Positions 9,382 through 18,324 of a stretch of 64,000 bases of DNA are shown in pieces (positions within the stretch are counted from its first letter, which is position 1; each line of letters starts with the position of its first letter). Origin of the DNA: Enterovibrio baiacu. Lineage in GTDB: Bacteria; Pseudomonadota; Gammaproteobacteria; Enterobacterales; Vibrionaceae. The stretch lies in assembly GCF_004120195.1 (NCBI RefSeq), contig NZ_SCHN01000022.1:19392-83391 (forward strand). Reading direction: 5' to 3'. The notes below the pieces were generated by a model. The model did no database searches. It was not told where the DNA came from and was given only the letters and a program-made list of their open reading frames with translations. Both the position numbers and the translations under genes were made by a program.

Positions 9382-10122
9382 TTAATTCATGTATAGGCCG
9401 CCGTTGACCGACAGCGTTTCCCCAGTGATATAAGCACCTGCATCACTTGCAAGATACGCGACTGCTTCTGCGATTTCCTCAGGACGCGCAAGGCGCTTCA
9501 TTGGAATCTCATTTTTGATAGATTCAAGCACTTCTTCGCGCATCGCTTCTACCATTGGCGTACCTGTGTAACCAGGGGCAACCACATTTGCTGTCACGCC
9601 TGAGCGAGCACCTTCAAAAGCCAGTGCTTTAGTGAAACCAATCATGCCCGCTTTCGCTGCTGCATAGTTGGTTTGACCAAATTGACCTTTCAAGCCATTG
9701 ACTGAAGAAATGTTGATCACTCGGCAGTTGCCTTTTTCACACATGGCGGCAAACAGAGGTTGGGTAACATTGAATAAGCTATTGAGGTTGGTATCGATAA
9801 CGGCATGCCAGTTATCAGCCACCATTTTCTTGAATTGACCATCACGGGTAATACCGGCGTTGTTAACTAAAACGTCGATAGTGCCTTCTTCGGCAAGAAG
9901 TTGAGGTAGACGTTCTGCACACTCTTGTGTGTTGGTTACGTCTAATTCGAAAAGGCGTACTTGATCAGCGTTGAATCCTTTCTCCTCGAACCATTCCTCG
10001 GCACAACTTAGGTTCCCGGTGAAATACGTTGCAATCACGCGATAGCCTTGGCTGACCAGCTTTTCTGTGATCGCCGAGCCGATACCACCTTTCGATCCGG
10101 TGATGAGCGCGAGTTTTTTCAT
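9382..10122 (-). CDS. phaB: Acetoacetyl-CoA reductase
   Basis: A 246-residue short-chain dehydrogenase that reduces acetoacetyl-CoA to (R)-3-hydroxybutyryl-CoA with NADPH. Seen: the Rossmann motif TGSKGGIGSAI, NNAGITRD, the catalytic Ser in INISSVNG, and the YxxxK pair in TNYAAAKAGMIGF. The ATG at 10122 follows ATGGAGTCATCA, a good Shine-Dalgarno; the longer frame from 10152 is not needed. It is the first gene of phaBAPC, so the operon promoter should lie in the long non-coding stretch upstream. Confidence 0.95.
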   Translation of the reverse strand: MKKLALITGSKGGIGSAITEKLVSQGYRVIATYFTGNLSCAEEWFEEKGFNADQVRLFELDVTNTQECAERLPQLLAEEGTIDVLVNNAGITRDGQFKKMVADNWHAVIDTNLNSLFNVTQPLFAAMCEKGNCRVINISSVNGLKGQFGQTNYAAAKAGMIGFTKALAFEGARSGVTANVVAPGYTGTPMVEAMREEVLESIKNEIPMKRLARPEEIAEAVAYLASDAGAYITGETLSVNGGLYMN

Positions 10123-10674
10123 TGATGACTCCATTCTTTTAACAACAAGCAATTAAAATTGACCCCTGTAACTGCATTTGGTTATCCAAAAATACAGGCA
10201 CCGATAATTATTTAGTTTTTAGCGCGATAAGGGTTAAGGCTTAGAAACTTGATTAGCCTTCAAATAAATTAAATTATTATTGTGATGGTTTTATGACCAC
10301 CGCAATCAAAGATATACAATCTGGTGAATAAGGCAAAAAGATAGAGGCGAGAATTGTGGAAACAAGATCTGGCTCGACAAAAAATAACCCAAAGTTAACA
10401 GGGTGTTAAAGTAAGGTTTAATTGGTGTTTTTACGGGGTTTGTTTTGTGTTTTCCGTATTTGCTTTTTATGGAAACATGTCTTTTTACGCTGTTTAAGGA
10501 AGAAACGAGCCTGCATAAAAATAAAGCAATACTATTTAAGGATTAGGCAGTCATTACTGCAAAAAAAAGAGTGAAATAATTGACTGGCGTCGCATCATAA
10601 AAATGAGGGTTGTACGGTAAAATGGTGTCTATATGCGGTGAAATGCGTGTCAAATCACCGCAACAGTCGCAAGA
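10123..10674. other. 552-bp non-coding region upstream of phaB
   Basis: No credible reading frame. The AT-rich stretch should hold the pha promoter (minus strand) and the 3' end of the csdA-csdE transcript. An imperfectly placed inverted repeat GCGGTGA...TCACCGC (10635-10661) lies just beyond the csdE stop but lacks a U run. No confident promoter, operator or small RNA could be picked out by eye. Confidence 0.5.
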
Positions 10675-11097
10675 TTATATTTTCTTTATTTGGTCGATGA
10701 TCGCGCGAATCCCATTGCTGCGAGATTGGCTTAAATGGTTAAGCAGATCCATGGCATCAAAGTAAGCATCAAAGTCTAGCTTTCGAAGATCTTCGTGTGT
10801 TTTTCCTTCAATTTTCGCCATGATTAACGCAAGTAGCCCTTTCACAATGCGGGCGTCTGAGTCTGCTGAAAAATGATAAATCCCATCAATTTCTTGCCAG
10901 ACTAACCAAACGTCACTTTCACAACCTGGTATGTCGACACTTTGATTTTTAACTGACTGTTCTAGCGCGGGAAGCTTTTTACCTAGCTGAATAACGAGCC
11001 GATATTTATCTTCCCAGCTTCGGCACTTTGCCATATCACTGAGGATGGAGGTGTCGGTGATGTCAGTACCGAATGGATGTGTGGGAAAGTTATTCAT
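10675..11097 (-). CDS. csdE: SufE-family sulfur acceptor
   Basis: A 140-residue SufE-like protein that accepts persulfide sulfur from CsdA. The acceptor cysteine is Cys59 in DIPGCESDVWL; the C-terminal FDAMDLLNHLSQSRSNG is a family signature. It starts 16 bp after csdA, in an operon. In E. coli CsdA/CsdE also interact with TcdA, which here is 5 kb downstream on the other strand. Confidence 0.92.
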   Translation of the reverse strand: MNNFPTHPFGTDITDTSILSDMAKCRSWEDKYRLVIQLGKKLPALEQSVKNQSVDIPGCESDVWLVWQEIDGIYHFSADSDARIVKGLLALIMAKIEGKTHEDLRKLDFDAYFDAMDLLNHLSQSRSNGIRAIIDQIKKI

Positions 11098-11113
11098 GTG
11101 TGCTCAATAATGG

Positions 11114-12337
11114 TTAAAGAATGTCACAGGCTTTTTGTATTGCCGCGATGCAGCGTTCAATGTCTTCTTGGGTATTATACAAAGCGATGGATACGCGCAC
11201 ACAGCCTTTGATACGTAATGCATCCATAAGGGGATGAGCGCAATGATGCCCAGAGCGCACCGCGATGCCCTGCTGATCCAGTAAGGTTGCAATATCAGAA
11301 TGATGAACGCCCTCAAGCGTAAACGCGACCACGCTTGCTCCAGCTTGTAAACCGACAAGAGAAAGATCATCAATGTCCTTGATGCCTTCAACCAATTGTT
11401 TCTGTAAGGCTGCAATATGTGCTTCAGCGGCTTTTTTATCGAGCGTGTTGAGCCAATCAATGGCTGTTGCTAATGCTAGCGCCCCTGCGACATTGGGTGT
11501 GCCTGCTTCAAACTTGGCAGGAGACTCTGCAAAATGCGTCCTTTCAAACGTCACTTTTTCGACCATTTTCCCGCCGCCATGCCAAGGTGGCATGGATGCT
11601 AACAATTCTGCTTTTCCATAAAGTGCGCCGATTCCCGCAGGCGCAAATAGCTTGTGGCCGGAGAACACATAGAAATCAGCATCAAGTGCTGTGACGTTGA
11701 CGTCCTCGTGCACCACGGCTTGTGCGCCATCGGCCACCACAATTGCGCCATTTTCATGGGCTTTTTGGATAATGGTTTCGATAGGATTACGCGTGCCTGT
11801 CACGTTGCTTATGTGGCCGATGGCGACAATACGTGTTTTTTCATTAAGCAGTGAATCAAAGGCGCTCATGTCGAGTGTGCAAGTCTCTGTGTTAATTGGG
11901 GACTTCACGACTTTGGCGCCTGTTTGTTCGGCGACCAATTGCCATGGAACAATGTTCGCATGGTGTTCCATCTCACTCACTAGGATTTCGTCGCCCGGTT
12001 TTAACGTTTGTCGCCCGTAACTTTGCGCGATGAGGTTTAACGCTTCAGTCGCGCCACGCGTCCAAACAATGCATTCTTCGCTTGCACCTATAAACGTCGC
12101 GACGGTTTTTCTGGCCGCTTCGAAGCGATTGGTGGCATTTGCCGTTAGTGAGTGGCTGCCTCTATGCACATTTGCTGTCGCTCCTGAGTAGTAATCACTG
12201 ATGCAGTCGATGACTGGCAACGGCTTTTGTGCCGTGGCTGCGCTGTCGAGATACACCAATGGCTGTCCATTGATGGAATGATTCAACGACGGAAAGACGC
12301 TTCGAATGCTATCGAGATGAAAGGTACGGCTGCTCAT
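11114..12337 (-). CDS. csdA: Cysteine desulfurase CsdA
   Basis: A 407-residue class II (SufS/CsdA-type) PLP enzyme that removes sulfur from cysteine to give an enzyme persulfide and alanine. The PLP lysine is Lys229 in VFSGHKLFAPAGIGALYG and the catalytic cysteine is Cys366 in AVRSGHHCAHPLMD. The N-terminal VYLDSAATAQKP and TRGATEALNLIA are typical. Genome context (csdE directly downstream) supports csdA rather than sufS, which would sit in a suf operon. Confidence 0.92.
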   Translation of the reverse strand: MSSRTFHLDSIRSVFPSLNHSINGQPLVYLDSAATAQKPLPVIDCISDYYSGATANVHRGSHSLTANATNRFEAARKTVATFIGASEECIVWTRGATEALNLIAQSYGRQTLKPGDEILVSEMEHHANIVPWQLVAEQTGAKVVKSPINTETCTLDMSAFDSLLNEKTRIVAIGHISNVTGTRNPIETIIQKAHENGAIVVADGAQAVVHEDVNVTALDADFYVFSGHKLFAPAGIGALYGKAELLASMPPWHGGGKMVEKVTFERTHFAESPAKFEAGTPNVAGALALATAIDWLNTLDKKAAEAHIAALQKQLVEGIKDIDDLSLVGLQAGASVVAFTLEGVHHSDIATLLDQQGIAVRSGHHCAHPLMDALRIKGCVRVSIALYNTQEDIERCIAAIQKACDIL

Positions 12338-12478
12338 AGTTGGGTTAGTCGCTCGACATGGGCTATTGATGAAGCGAATGATCGCTTTTCTCTGAGGTTA
12401 ACTCAAGTGTTGGCGCATCGCGTTAGGAAAACACGGTCTAAACGGCGGGTTTGAGGAAGGTAGATGGGAAAAAAAAGC

Positions 12479-12509
12479 AAAAAAAAGCACCGAGCCATAA
12501 GCTCAGTGC
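12479..12509 (-). terminator. gcvB Rho-independent terminator
   Basis: Minus-strand hairpin of 9 bp with one mismatch pair or wobble (GCACTGAGC/GCTCGGTGC) followed by eight T. It ends GcvB before the csdA promoter region. Confidence 0.9.
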
Positions 12510-12659
12510 GCGATAAATCTTTGTGTAGATAGTATGAAATATACGCAGCGTATATAAAAATGTAGCTAATGCTACCGAGGCTCGGTAAAGCCGAAAAAAT
12601 GCAAACACAACATCGCAACCAAGAAAAACCGTGCGTAGGGTACGCTTGTTCATTGGTGC
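12480..12659 (-). ncRNA. gcvB: GcvB regulatory small RNA
   Basis: About 180 nt, transcribed divergently from gcvA as in enterics and vibrios. Read on the minus strand it contains the GU-rich target-binding element GGTTGCGATGTTGTGTTTGC, very close to E. coli GcvB. It also has the conserved small hairpin GGTAGCATTAGCTACA followed by a T-rich stretch, and a terminal hairpin GCACTGAGC-TTATG-GCTCGGTGC followed by eight T. GcvB binds Hfq and represses many amino-acid and peptide transport mRNAs; GcvA activates it when glycine is abundant. The 5' end is inferred from the promoter. Confidence 0.9.
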
Positions 12660-12665
12660 CCGCGA

Positions 12666-12694
12666 ACTATAGGTTTTCTCTGGTGACAGAACAA
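12666..12694 (-). promoter_or_regulatory. gcvB promoter
   Basis: Minus-strand TTGTTC (12694-12689), a 17-bp spacer and TATAGT (12671-12666). It places the start near 12659, so that the transcript begins in front of the conserved GcvB body. GcvA sites are expected just upstream, in the gap shared with gcvA. Confidence 0.7.
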
Positions 12695-12745
12695 TGGACA
12701 TTTTATAATGTCCTATATTAGAAAATCTTATGAATAGGAAGCAGG

Positions 12746-13651
12746 ATGGCTCGTCGATTACCTCCATTAAATGCGTTGCGTGTGTTTGAAGCGGCTGCAC
12801 GGCATTTAAGTTTCACTCGCGCGGCGGAAGAGTTGTTCGTGACGCAGGCTGCGGTGAGTCATCAAATTAAAGCCCTCGAAGAGTTTCTTGGCTTGAAGCT
12901 GTTTCGTCGTCGCAATCGCTCGTTACTTCTAACTGAAGAAGGGCAGAGCTATTTTCTTGATATTAAAGACATATTCACGTCAGTCGCGGATGCGACAGAT
13001 CGCGTATTAGAGCGTGGCGCGAAGGGGGCTCTCACCATTAGCTTGCCGCCAAGTTTTGCCATTCAGTGGCTTGTCCCTCGTCTGTCAGATTTTAATCAAC
13101 AGCATCCCGAAGTGGATGTGCGAATCAAAGCGGTTGATCTAGAAGATGGCTCATTGACCGATGACGTTGATGTCGCCATCTACTATGGGCGTGGCAACTG
13201 GCCTGGTCTGAGGTGTGATGAACTTTACCCGGAATTTTTATTGCCTGTGTGCAGCCCTTCTATTTTGAGTGCAGATAAGCCACTGACATCGTTTGACGAT
13301 TTGAAGCACCACACCTTATTACATGACCGTTCTCGTCGAGACTGGACGGCATATGCAAAGCACTATCAGATTAGTAACATTAATCTAAACTATGGTCCTA
13401 TTTTTAGTCACTCGGCCATGGTGTTGCAGGCTGCAGCGCTTGGACAAGGGATTGCGCTGAGCAATAACGTGTTGGCACAACCCGAACTTGAGTCGGGACG
13501 CTTGGTGTGCCCGTTTGACCATTTCTTGATGAGTAAGAATGCATTTTATTTAGTAAGCCAACAAAAGGACGCAGATTCGGGGCGTATTGCAGCGTTTCGG
13601 GATTGGGTGTTGGCGAAAGCCGCCGCAGAACAGGAGAGTATTTCTGCATGA
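12746..13651 (+). CDS. gcvA: Glycine cleavage system regulator (LysR family)
   Basis: A 301-residue LTTR that controls the glycine cleavage operon and gcvB in response to glycine and purines. MARRLPPLNALRVFEAAARH and SFTRAAEELFVTQAAVSHQI are nearly invariant in GcvA; the effector domain begins at LTISLPPSFAIQWLVPRL. The start follows TAGGAAGCAGG. The divergent GcvB RNA and downstream ygdD-rlmM reproduce the enteric context. The stop codon overlaps the next start (ATGA). Confidence 0.95.
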   Translation: MARRLPPLNALRVFEAAARHLSFTRAAEELFVTQAAVSHQIKALEEFLGLKLFRRRNRSLLLTEEGQSYFLDIKDIFTSVADATDRVLERGAKGALTISLPPSFAIQWLVPRLSDFNQQHPEVDVRIKAVDLEDGSLTDDVDVAIYYGRGNWPGLRCDELYPEFLLPVCSPSILSADKPLTSFDDLKHHTLLHDRSRRDWTAYAKHYQISNINLNYGPIFSHSAMVLQAAALGQGIALSNNVLAQPELESGRLVCPFDHFLMSKNAFYLVSQQKDADSGRIAAFRDWVLAKAAAEQESISA

Positions 13652-14268
13652 ATCAGGTTCTAATCGATGGCCCTTCTGAGGCCGAAACAACGTTTATTTT
13701 TGCCCACGGCGCGGGGGCGGGTATGGAGCACGAGTTCATGGAAGTGGTTGCAAAGAAAATCGCTGCCCATGGTATTCGCGTGGTTCGCTTCAATTTTCCC
13801 TATATGGTGAAACGATCGGAAGATGGGAAAAAACGGCCACCTGATCGTGCGCCAAAATTGCTAGAACACTACCAAGAGATTATCGCGAACTATGGCAGTA
13901 AACACACTGTGATTGGCGGAAAGTCGATGGGGGGAAGGATGGCGAGCCATTTGAGCGAAGAGAAGAGTGTTGCGGGCATCGCGTGTTTGGGTTTTCCCTT
14001 CCATCCACCGGGTAAGCCTGAAAAAGACAAAGGGGAGCACCTCGCCCACATCGAAAAGCCGACACTGATTTTGCAAGGTGAGCGCGATACATTCGGAAAC
14101 CGTGCAGAACTGGCGCAATACCCGTTTTCATCGTCTGTTTCTTTGGTGTTTGTGCCAGATGGCGACCATAGCCTAAAACCGCGCAAAGCATCGGGCCACA
14201 CTGAAGAAGAAAACCGCCAATTTGCCGCTGATAACATTGCCGCTTTTATCGCTGAGGTATGCCAATGA
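13648..14268 (+). CDS. Small alpha/beta hydrolase (KANL3/Tex30-like)
   Basis: A 206-residue single-domain alpha/beta hydrolase of the dienelactone-hydrolase-like KANL3/Tex30 group. Seen: the oxyanion region FIFAHGAGAGMEHEF, the nucleophile elbow GGKSMGGRMAS (Ser93), an acidic residue in LQGERDTFG and the His of VPDGDHSLKP. The start at 13648 follows CAGGAG and overlaps the gcvA stop as ATGA, and its own stop overlaps the ygdD start the same way. It is therefore translationally coupled inside gcvA-ygdD. The E. coli locus lacks this gene between gcvA and ygdD. Substrate unknown. Confidence 0.85.
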   Translation: MNQVLIDGPSEAETTFIFAHGAGAGMEHEFMEVVAKKIAAHGIRVVRFNFPYMVKRSEDGKKRPPDRAPKLLEHYQEIIANYGSKHTVIGGKSMGGRMASHLSEEKSVAGIACLGFPFHPPGKPEKDKGEHLAHIEKPTLILQGERDTFGNRAELAQYPFSSSVSLVFVPDGDHSLKPRKASGHTEEENRQFAADNIAAFIAEVCQ

Positions 14269-14639
14269 AAAGTAATCGACTGGCGGCACTAGGGTGTGTG
14301 TTTGCAGGTGTTGCGGTGGCTATTGGTGCTTTTGCCGCTCATGGGTTAAAGGCGCATCTTTCGGAATATGAATTGTCGATCATCGAGAAAGGCGTCCACT
14401 ATCAATTCTGGCATGCACTGGCCCTTATTGCCTTAGCCATGTGGCAGAAACAAACTGATAGCAGATGTATTGCGCTGTCTGGCGTGTTTCTTTCTCTCGG
14501 GATTGTGTGCTTTAGCGGCAGTCTTTATGGCCTCGCACTGACGGATTGGACATGGTTGTGGCCAATCACGCCACTCGGGGGATTAAGCTTCCTTGTGGGC
14601 TGGTCATTGGCGGCGTGGGGGCTATGGCGCAGCGCTTGA
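14265..14639 (+). CDS. ygdD: DUF423 inner-membrane protein YgdD
   Basis: A 124-residue protein with four hydrophobic segments. The N-terminal ALGCVFAGVAVAIGAFAAHGLK and YQFWHALALIAL are DUF423 hallmarks. The function is unknown. The ATG at 14265 follows GAGGTATGCCA and overlaps the hydrolase stop codon. It precedes rlmM as in E. coli. Confidence 0.9.
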   Translation: MKSNRLAALGCVFAGVAVAIGAFAAHGLKAHLSEYELSIIEKGVHYQFWHALALIALAMWQKQTDSRCIALSGVFLSLGIVCFSGSLYGLALTDWTWLWPITPLGGLSFLVGWSLAAWGLWRSA

Positions 14640-14663
14640 TTGTGCTGCATCGGTCACGTAAAC

Positions 14664-14691
14664 CTGCAACTTTGGGCAATTTGGGTATAAT
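14664..14691 (+). promoter_or_regulatory. Possible rlmM promoter
   Basis: A perfect TATAAT (14686-14691) with a weak -35 CTGCAA at 14664-14669, about 40 bp before the rlmM start. This would give rlmM its own transcript in addition to read-through from gcvA. Confidence 0.5.
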
Positions 14692-14730
14692 GGCGCGTTA
14701 TTTTTACCACGGCATAGTTAAAGGCATCGT

Positions 14731-15798
14731 GTGAATCAGATTTTATTGTATTGCCGCCAAGGCTTTGAGAAAGAGTGTGCGGGTGAAATTCAGGACAAAG
14801 CGACACAGGTAGAAGTGTATGGCTTCCCACGAGTGATCAAAAACTCTGGGTTTGTAGTGTTTGAGTGTTACCAGCAAGGCGATGCAGAAAAGTTGATTCA
14901 GAAGCTTCCATTTAGTTCGCTGATCTTTGCGCGTCAAATGATTGCTGTGGTGGGTCAACTGAGCGATTTGGACCCTGGTGACCGTATTTCTCCTATCCTT
15001 GCGATGGGTGGTGAATTGCCAAAGTGTGGTGACGTTCGCGTAGAAACGCCAGACACAAACCAAGCGAAAGAACTGCTGAAGTTCTGCCGGAAGTTTACCG
15101 TGCCATTGCGTCAGTCTCTGCGTAAACGCGGTGTATTGCTAGCCAAAGAAAACGCGAAAAAGCCAGTGCTGCATGTGTGCTTTACAGAGCCTGGGTGCTG
15201 TTTCGTGGGGTACTCTGCGTCTAACAACAACTCGCCACACTACATGGGTATTCATCGCCTTAAATTCCCTTCAGAGGCGCCAAGCCGCTCAACACTGAAG
15301 CTGGAAGAAGCGTTCCACGCCTTTATTCCAAAGGAAGAGTGGGATGAACGTTTGGCACCCGGCATGAAAGCGGTGGATCTAGGTGCTTGTCCGGGCGGTT
15401 GGACGTACCAATTGGTGAAACGTTCTATGTTTATCCACGCGGTGGATAACGGCCAGATGGCGGAAAGCTTGATGGAAACGGGGCAGGTTAAATACCACGC
15501 TGCGGACGGTTTTAAGTTTGAACCACCAAGAAAGAACATCACTTGGTTGGTGTGTGACATGATTGAAAAGCCTTACCGTGTCGCGCCTTTGATGGGCAAG
15601 TGGTTAGTAGAGCGTTGGGCTGTAGAAACCATTTTCAACTTGAAGCTGCCAATGAGCCGCCGTTATGAGCAAGTGACGGAAGACATCGGTAATTTGAAAA
15701 AACTACTGATAGAAAACGGCGTGAAATTCGATATTCAGGTTAAGCATCTCTTCCACGATCGTGATGAAGTGACCGTGCATATTCGTCGCACAAATTGA
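14731..15798 (+). CDS. rlmM: 23S rRNA (cytidine-2498 2'-O)-methyltransferase
   Basis: A 355-residue SAM-dependent 2'-O-ribose methyltransferase acting on C2498 of 23S rRNA. The N-terminal part is THUMP-like ([16 protein letters not shown]). The C-terminal Rossmann part has the SAM motif [17 protein letters not shown], and the segment [20 protein letters not shown] matches E. coli RlmM nearly residue for residue. The start is a GTG preceded by AAAGG. It ends at a bidirectional terminator. Confidence 0.96.
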   Translation: MNQILLYCRQGFEKECAGEIQDKATQVEVYGFPRVIKNSGFVVFECYQQGDAEKLIQKLPFSSLIFARQMIAVVGQLSDLDPGDRISPILAMGGELPKCGDVRVETPDTNQAKELLKFCRKFTVPLRQSLRKRGVLLAKENAKKPVLHVCFTEPGCCFVGYSASNNNSPHYMGIHRLKFPSEAPSRSTLKLEEAFHAFIPKEEWDERLAPGMKAVDLGACPGGWTYQLVKRSMFIHAVDNGQMAESLMETGQVKYHAADGFKFEPPRKNITWLVCDMIEKPYRVAPLMGKWLVERWAVETIFNLKLPMSRRYEQVTEDIGNLKKLLIENGVKFDIQVKHLFHDRDEVTVHIRRTN

Positions 15799-15821
15799 TT
15801 CCGTTCTGTCGAACAAATAGC

Positions 15822-15851
15822 AAAAGGGCAAGTATGATACTTGCCCTTTTT
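15822..15851. terminator. Bidirectional terminator between rlmM and xni
   Basis: Hairpin AAAAGGGCAAGTA-TGA-TACTTGCCCTTTTT with A and T runs on both flanks, between convergent genes. Confidence 0.88.
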
Positions 15852-15873
15852 CGTGCGGGTTTGATAAGAAAAA

Positions 15874-16644
15874 CTATTTTGCGGTAAAGCGAATATCTTG
15901 CAGGTTAAACCCGAGCGTGATGTCTGTTTTCAAGGTGGCGACTTGCTTACAACGGATCGCCAGTTCTTGATTGCCGTCGAGTTTCTTTTGCCATTTCGGC
16001 TCTATGTCGTCTGCCGCAAACAGATTATCAAGGGTGCCGAATTGGTTGAGCAAGCTGGAGGCTGATTTAGGGCCGATGCCCGGTACGCCCGTGACACCGC
16101 TAGAGCTGATGCCGACCAAGCCCCAGTAATCAGTTAACTGTTGGGGCGCAACTGAAAATTCTTTCTCGATAAACGGGCTGTCTAGCCAACGCTGCTGAAA
16201 GTAATCACGAATGCGCAGTGTTGGCTGCAGAAGCTGACAGTAACCTTTGTCAGTCGAGACAATCGTGACTTGGCCGTTATGATTGGCGACTTTTAGCGCG
16301 AGCGTTGCAATCATGTCGTCAGCTTCATCGCCCGACGACAACAATGAATCAATGCCCATCTCCCAAAACGCATCTTGGATCTTATCTAACCCTTGTTGCA
16401 ATGCTTCAGGCATCGGTTTACGGCCTTGTTTGTATTCTGGGACGAGCTCGGCACGCCAACCACGATCTTGTTCTGCATGATCGAACACTGCGACCATATG
16501 TGTGGGTTCGGATGAACGAATGATCTTGGTTAATGCACGGCAACAGACTTGAGCGGTAGAGGCAATATCATCAGGGTTGGGCTGAGCGGCGTGAACGCGG
16601 CGGATAAGGTTCATTGCATCAATGATGACAAGGTGGATAGACAT
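15874..16644 (-). CDS. xni: Flap endonuclease Xni
   Basis: A 256-residue homologue of the 5'-nuclease domain of DNA polymerase I (formerly ExoIX). Seen: VIIDAMNLIRRVHA at the N-terminus, GDEADDMIATLA with the metal-binding acids, STDKGYCQLL, and the helix-hairpin-helix GISSSGVTGVPGIGPKSASSLL. The ATG at 16644 is chosen; the longer frame to 16719 runs through a terminator hairpin. It lies downstream of ppnN on the same strand but is separated from it by that hairpin. Confidence 0.92.
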   Translation of the reverse strand: MSIHLVIIDAMNLIRRVHAAQPNPDDIASTAQVCCRALTKIIRSSEPTHMVAVFDHAEQDRGWRAELVPEYKQGRKPMPEALQQGLDKIQDAFWEMGIDSLLSSGDEADDMIATLALKVANHNGQVTIVSTDKGYCQLLQPTLRIRDYFQQRWLDSPFIEKEFSVAPQQLTDYWGLVGISSSGVTGVPGIGPKSASSLLNQFGTLDNLFAADDIEPKWQKKLDGNQELAIRCKQVATLKTDITLGFNLQDIRFTAK

Positions 16645-16661
16645 GATGTGTCCGCTAAATG

Positions 16662-16685
16662 AAAAAATGGCCCGATAGGGCCATT
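16662..16685 (-). terminator. Terminator after ppnN, close upstream of xni
   Basis: Minus strand AATGGCCC-TATC-GGGCCATT followed by TTTTC. The hairpin ends only 18 nt before the xni start codon, so xni would be read by partial read-through or from a promoter overlapping this element. Confidence 0.75.
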
Positions 16686-16725
16686 CTAATTGCTTGAGAG
16701 ATAAATGAAAGGTCAACAACTGCGA

Positions 16726-18093
16726 TTAGTTGCCATTCCCTTGGACAATCTCATAGCAAGGAACATACGCCGTCCCCGGAAGTTTCATGCGTTGTTGTTC
16801 AACGAAACCACGCAGTAGCTTGTCCATCTTTTTCATGAGCACCGCATCGCCATTAATCTTGAATGGGCCGTGGCGCTCTATTTCTCGAATGCCTTCTTCT
16901 TTCACATTACCGGCAACAATGCCAGAAAACGCTTGGCGTAGCGCCGATGCGAGAAGCTCAGGACGCTGGTCCATGTGCAAATCGAGGTTCGCCATGTTTT
17001 CGTGTGTTGGGGCAAAAGGTAGCTGGAATTCAGGTGCGATTTTTAGCGACCAGTTAAACGAGTAAGCATCGCCGGTTGATTGGCGGTGCGCCTTCACTGC
17101 AGGCATCGCTTGCTTGATGATACGCGCAGCTTTCGCTGGGTCACCAATGACGATCTCATAGTACTTGGTGGCATGCTCACCAATCACATCACGAATGAAA
17201 TCATCAATCACGCGGAAGTAATCAGCGCTTTCTTTCGGCCCTGTGAGTACTACAGGCATCGGCTGATCGGCATTGTCTGGGTGCATCAAAATACCCAGCA
17301 GATACAGCAACTCTTCTGCCGTCCCTGCGCCGCCTGGGAAGATGATGATCCCATGGCCACAACGGACAAAAGCTTCCAAACGTTTCTCGATGTCCGGCAT
17401 GATCACCAGCTCATTGACGATAGGGTTGGGTGGCTCTGCCGCAATAATTGATGGCTCGGTCATACCGAGGAAGCGACTGTTAGGCACACGCTGTTTTGCG
17501 TGACCAATGGCCGCCCCTTTCATCGGGCCTTCCATCGCGCCAGGCCCACAGCCCGTACAGACATTCAGCTCACGCAGCCCCAGTTCGTTGCCCACTTCTC
17601 GCGTGTATTGGTACTCGATGGCATTGATTGAGTGGCCACCCCAACAAACGACCAAATTCGGATCGCGCCCCGGCACCAGGGCTTTCGCATTACGCAGAAT
17701 GTCGAAAATCAAATTGGTGATGTGGCTGGAATTGGTCAGGTTGAACACTTTGGCGTGCTCTAACTGCATGTTTAAGTGAATGATGTCTCGAAGCACCGAG
17801 AACATGTGTTCTTGAATACCACGAATGATTTTGCCATCAACAAACGCATGTTCTGGTGGGTTGATGAGTTCGAGTTTTACACCGCGTTCGCGGCGCATGA
17901 CACGAATATCAAAGCTTTTGTATTGTTCCAGTAGCTCTTTGGAGCTGTCGGTGTGGCTGCCAGAGTTGAGCACCGCTAACGAACAGTTACGGTACAGACG
18001 GTATAAATCGCTTTTCGCGGTGTCCTTGAGTCTATCGACTTCAAGTTGGGAGAGTAGATCCATTGCCCCGACTGGGCTGATATGCGTGATCAT
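16726..18093 (-). CDS. ppnN: Pyrimidine/purine nucleotide 5'-monophosphate nucleosidase
   Basis: A 455-residue LOG-family enzyme (YgdH) that hydrolyses nucleoside monophosphates to base and ribose 5-phosphate. In E. coli it is stimulated by (p)ppGpp. The start [19 protein letters not shown] and the motifs [20 protein letters not shown] and [18 protein letters not shown] match the E. coli protein closely. The ATG at 18093 follows AGGAGGTGACT; the upstream GTG at 18099 is part of this Shine-Dalgarno. Confidence 0.95.
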   Translation of the reverse strand: MITHISPVGAMDLLSQLEVDRLKDTAKSDLYRLYRNCSLAVLNSGSHTDSSKELLEQYKSFDIRVMRRERGVKLELINPPEHAFVDGKIIRGIQEHMFSVLRDIIHLNMQLEHAKVFNLTNSSHITNLIFDILRNAKALVPGRDPNLVVCWGGHSINAIEYQYTREVGNELGLRELNVCTGCGPGAMEGPMKGAAIGHAKQRVPNSRFLGMTEPSIIAAEPPNPIVNELVIMPDIEKRLEAFVRCGHGIIIFPGGAGTAEELLYLLGILMHPDNADQPMPVVLTGPKESADYFRVIDDFIRDVIGEHATKYYEIVIGDPAKAARIIKQAMPAVKAHRQSTGDAYSFNWSLKIAPEFQLPFAPTHENMANLDLHMDQRPELLASALRQAFSGIVAGNVKEEGIREIERHGPFKINGDAVLMKKMDKLLRGFVEQQRMKLPGTAYVPCYEIVQGNGN

Positions 18094-18324
18094 AGTCACC
18101 TCCTGTGCAGAGAAAACACACTTTGTATTAGAGGGGGACCCTAAGAACTTTATTTCAATGAAGATTACAGGTGGTTAATAAATCAACACTTTCATTGTTA
18201 TAAAAATCAGTGTGTTAATTAACCATACACACAGACTTTTAGTTTATCCAGTTATCAATAGAAAAAAGCGAGAATAGGAAGTGGGCTTGAGGGGAAGTGA
18301 TGAGCGCCGTGATGAGTGGCGCGA

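Noticed and set aside
10635..10661. Inverted repeat GCGGTGA...TCACCGC as a csdE terminator
   Set aside because: A 7-bp stem with a 13-nt loop and no U run on the minus strand; not convincing.
12403..12800. Minus-strand frames of 71 and 120 codons between csdA and gcvA
   Set aside because: They cover the GcvB RNA, its terminator and the gcvA promoter; no family resemblance and no Shine-Dalgarno.
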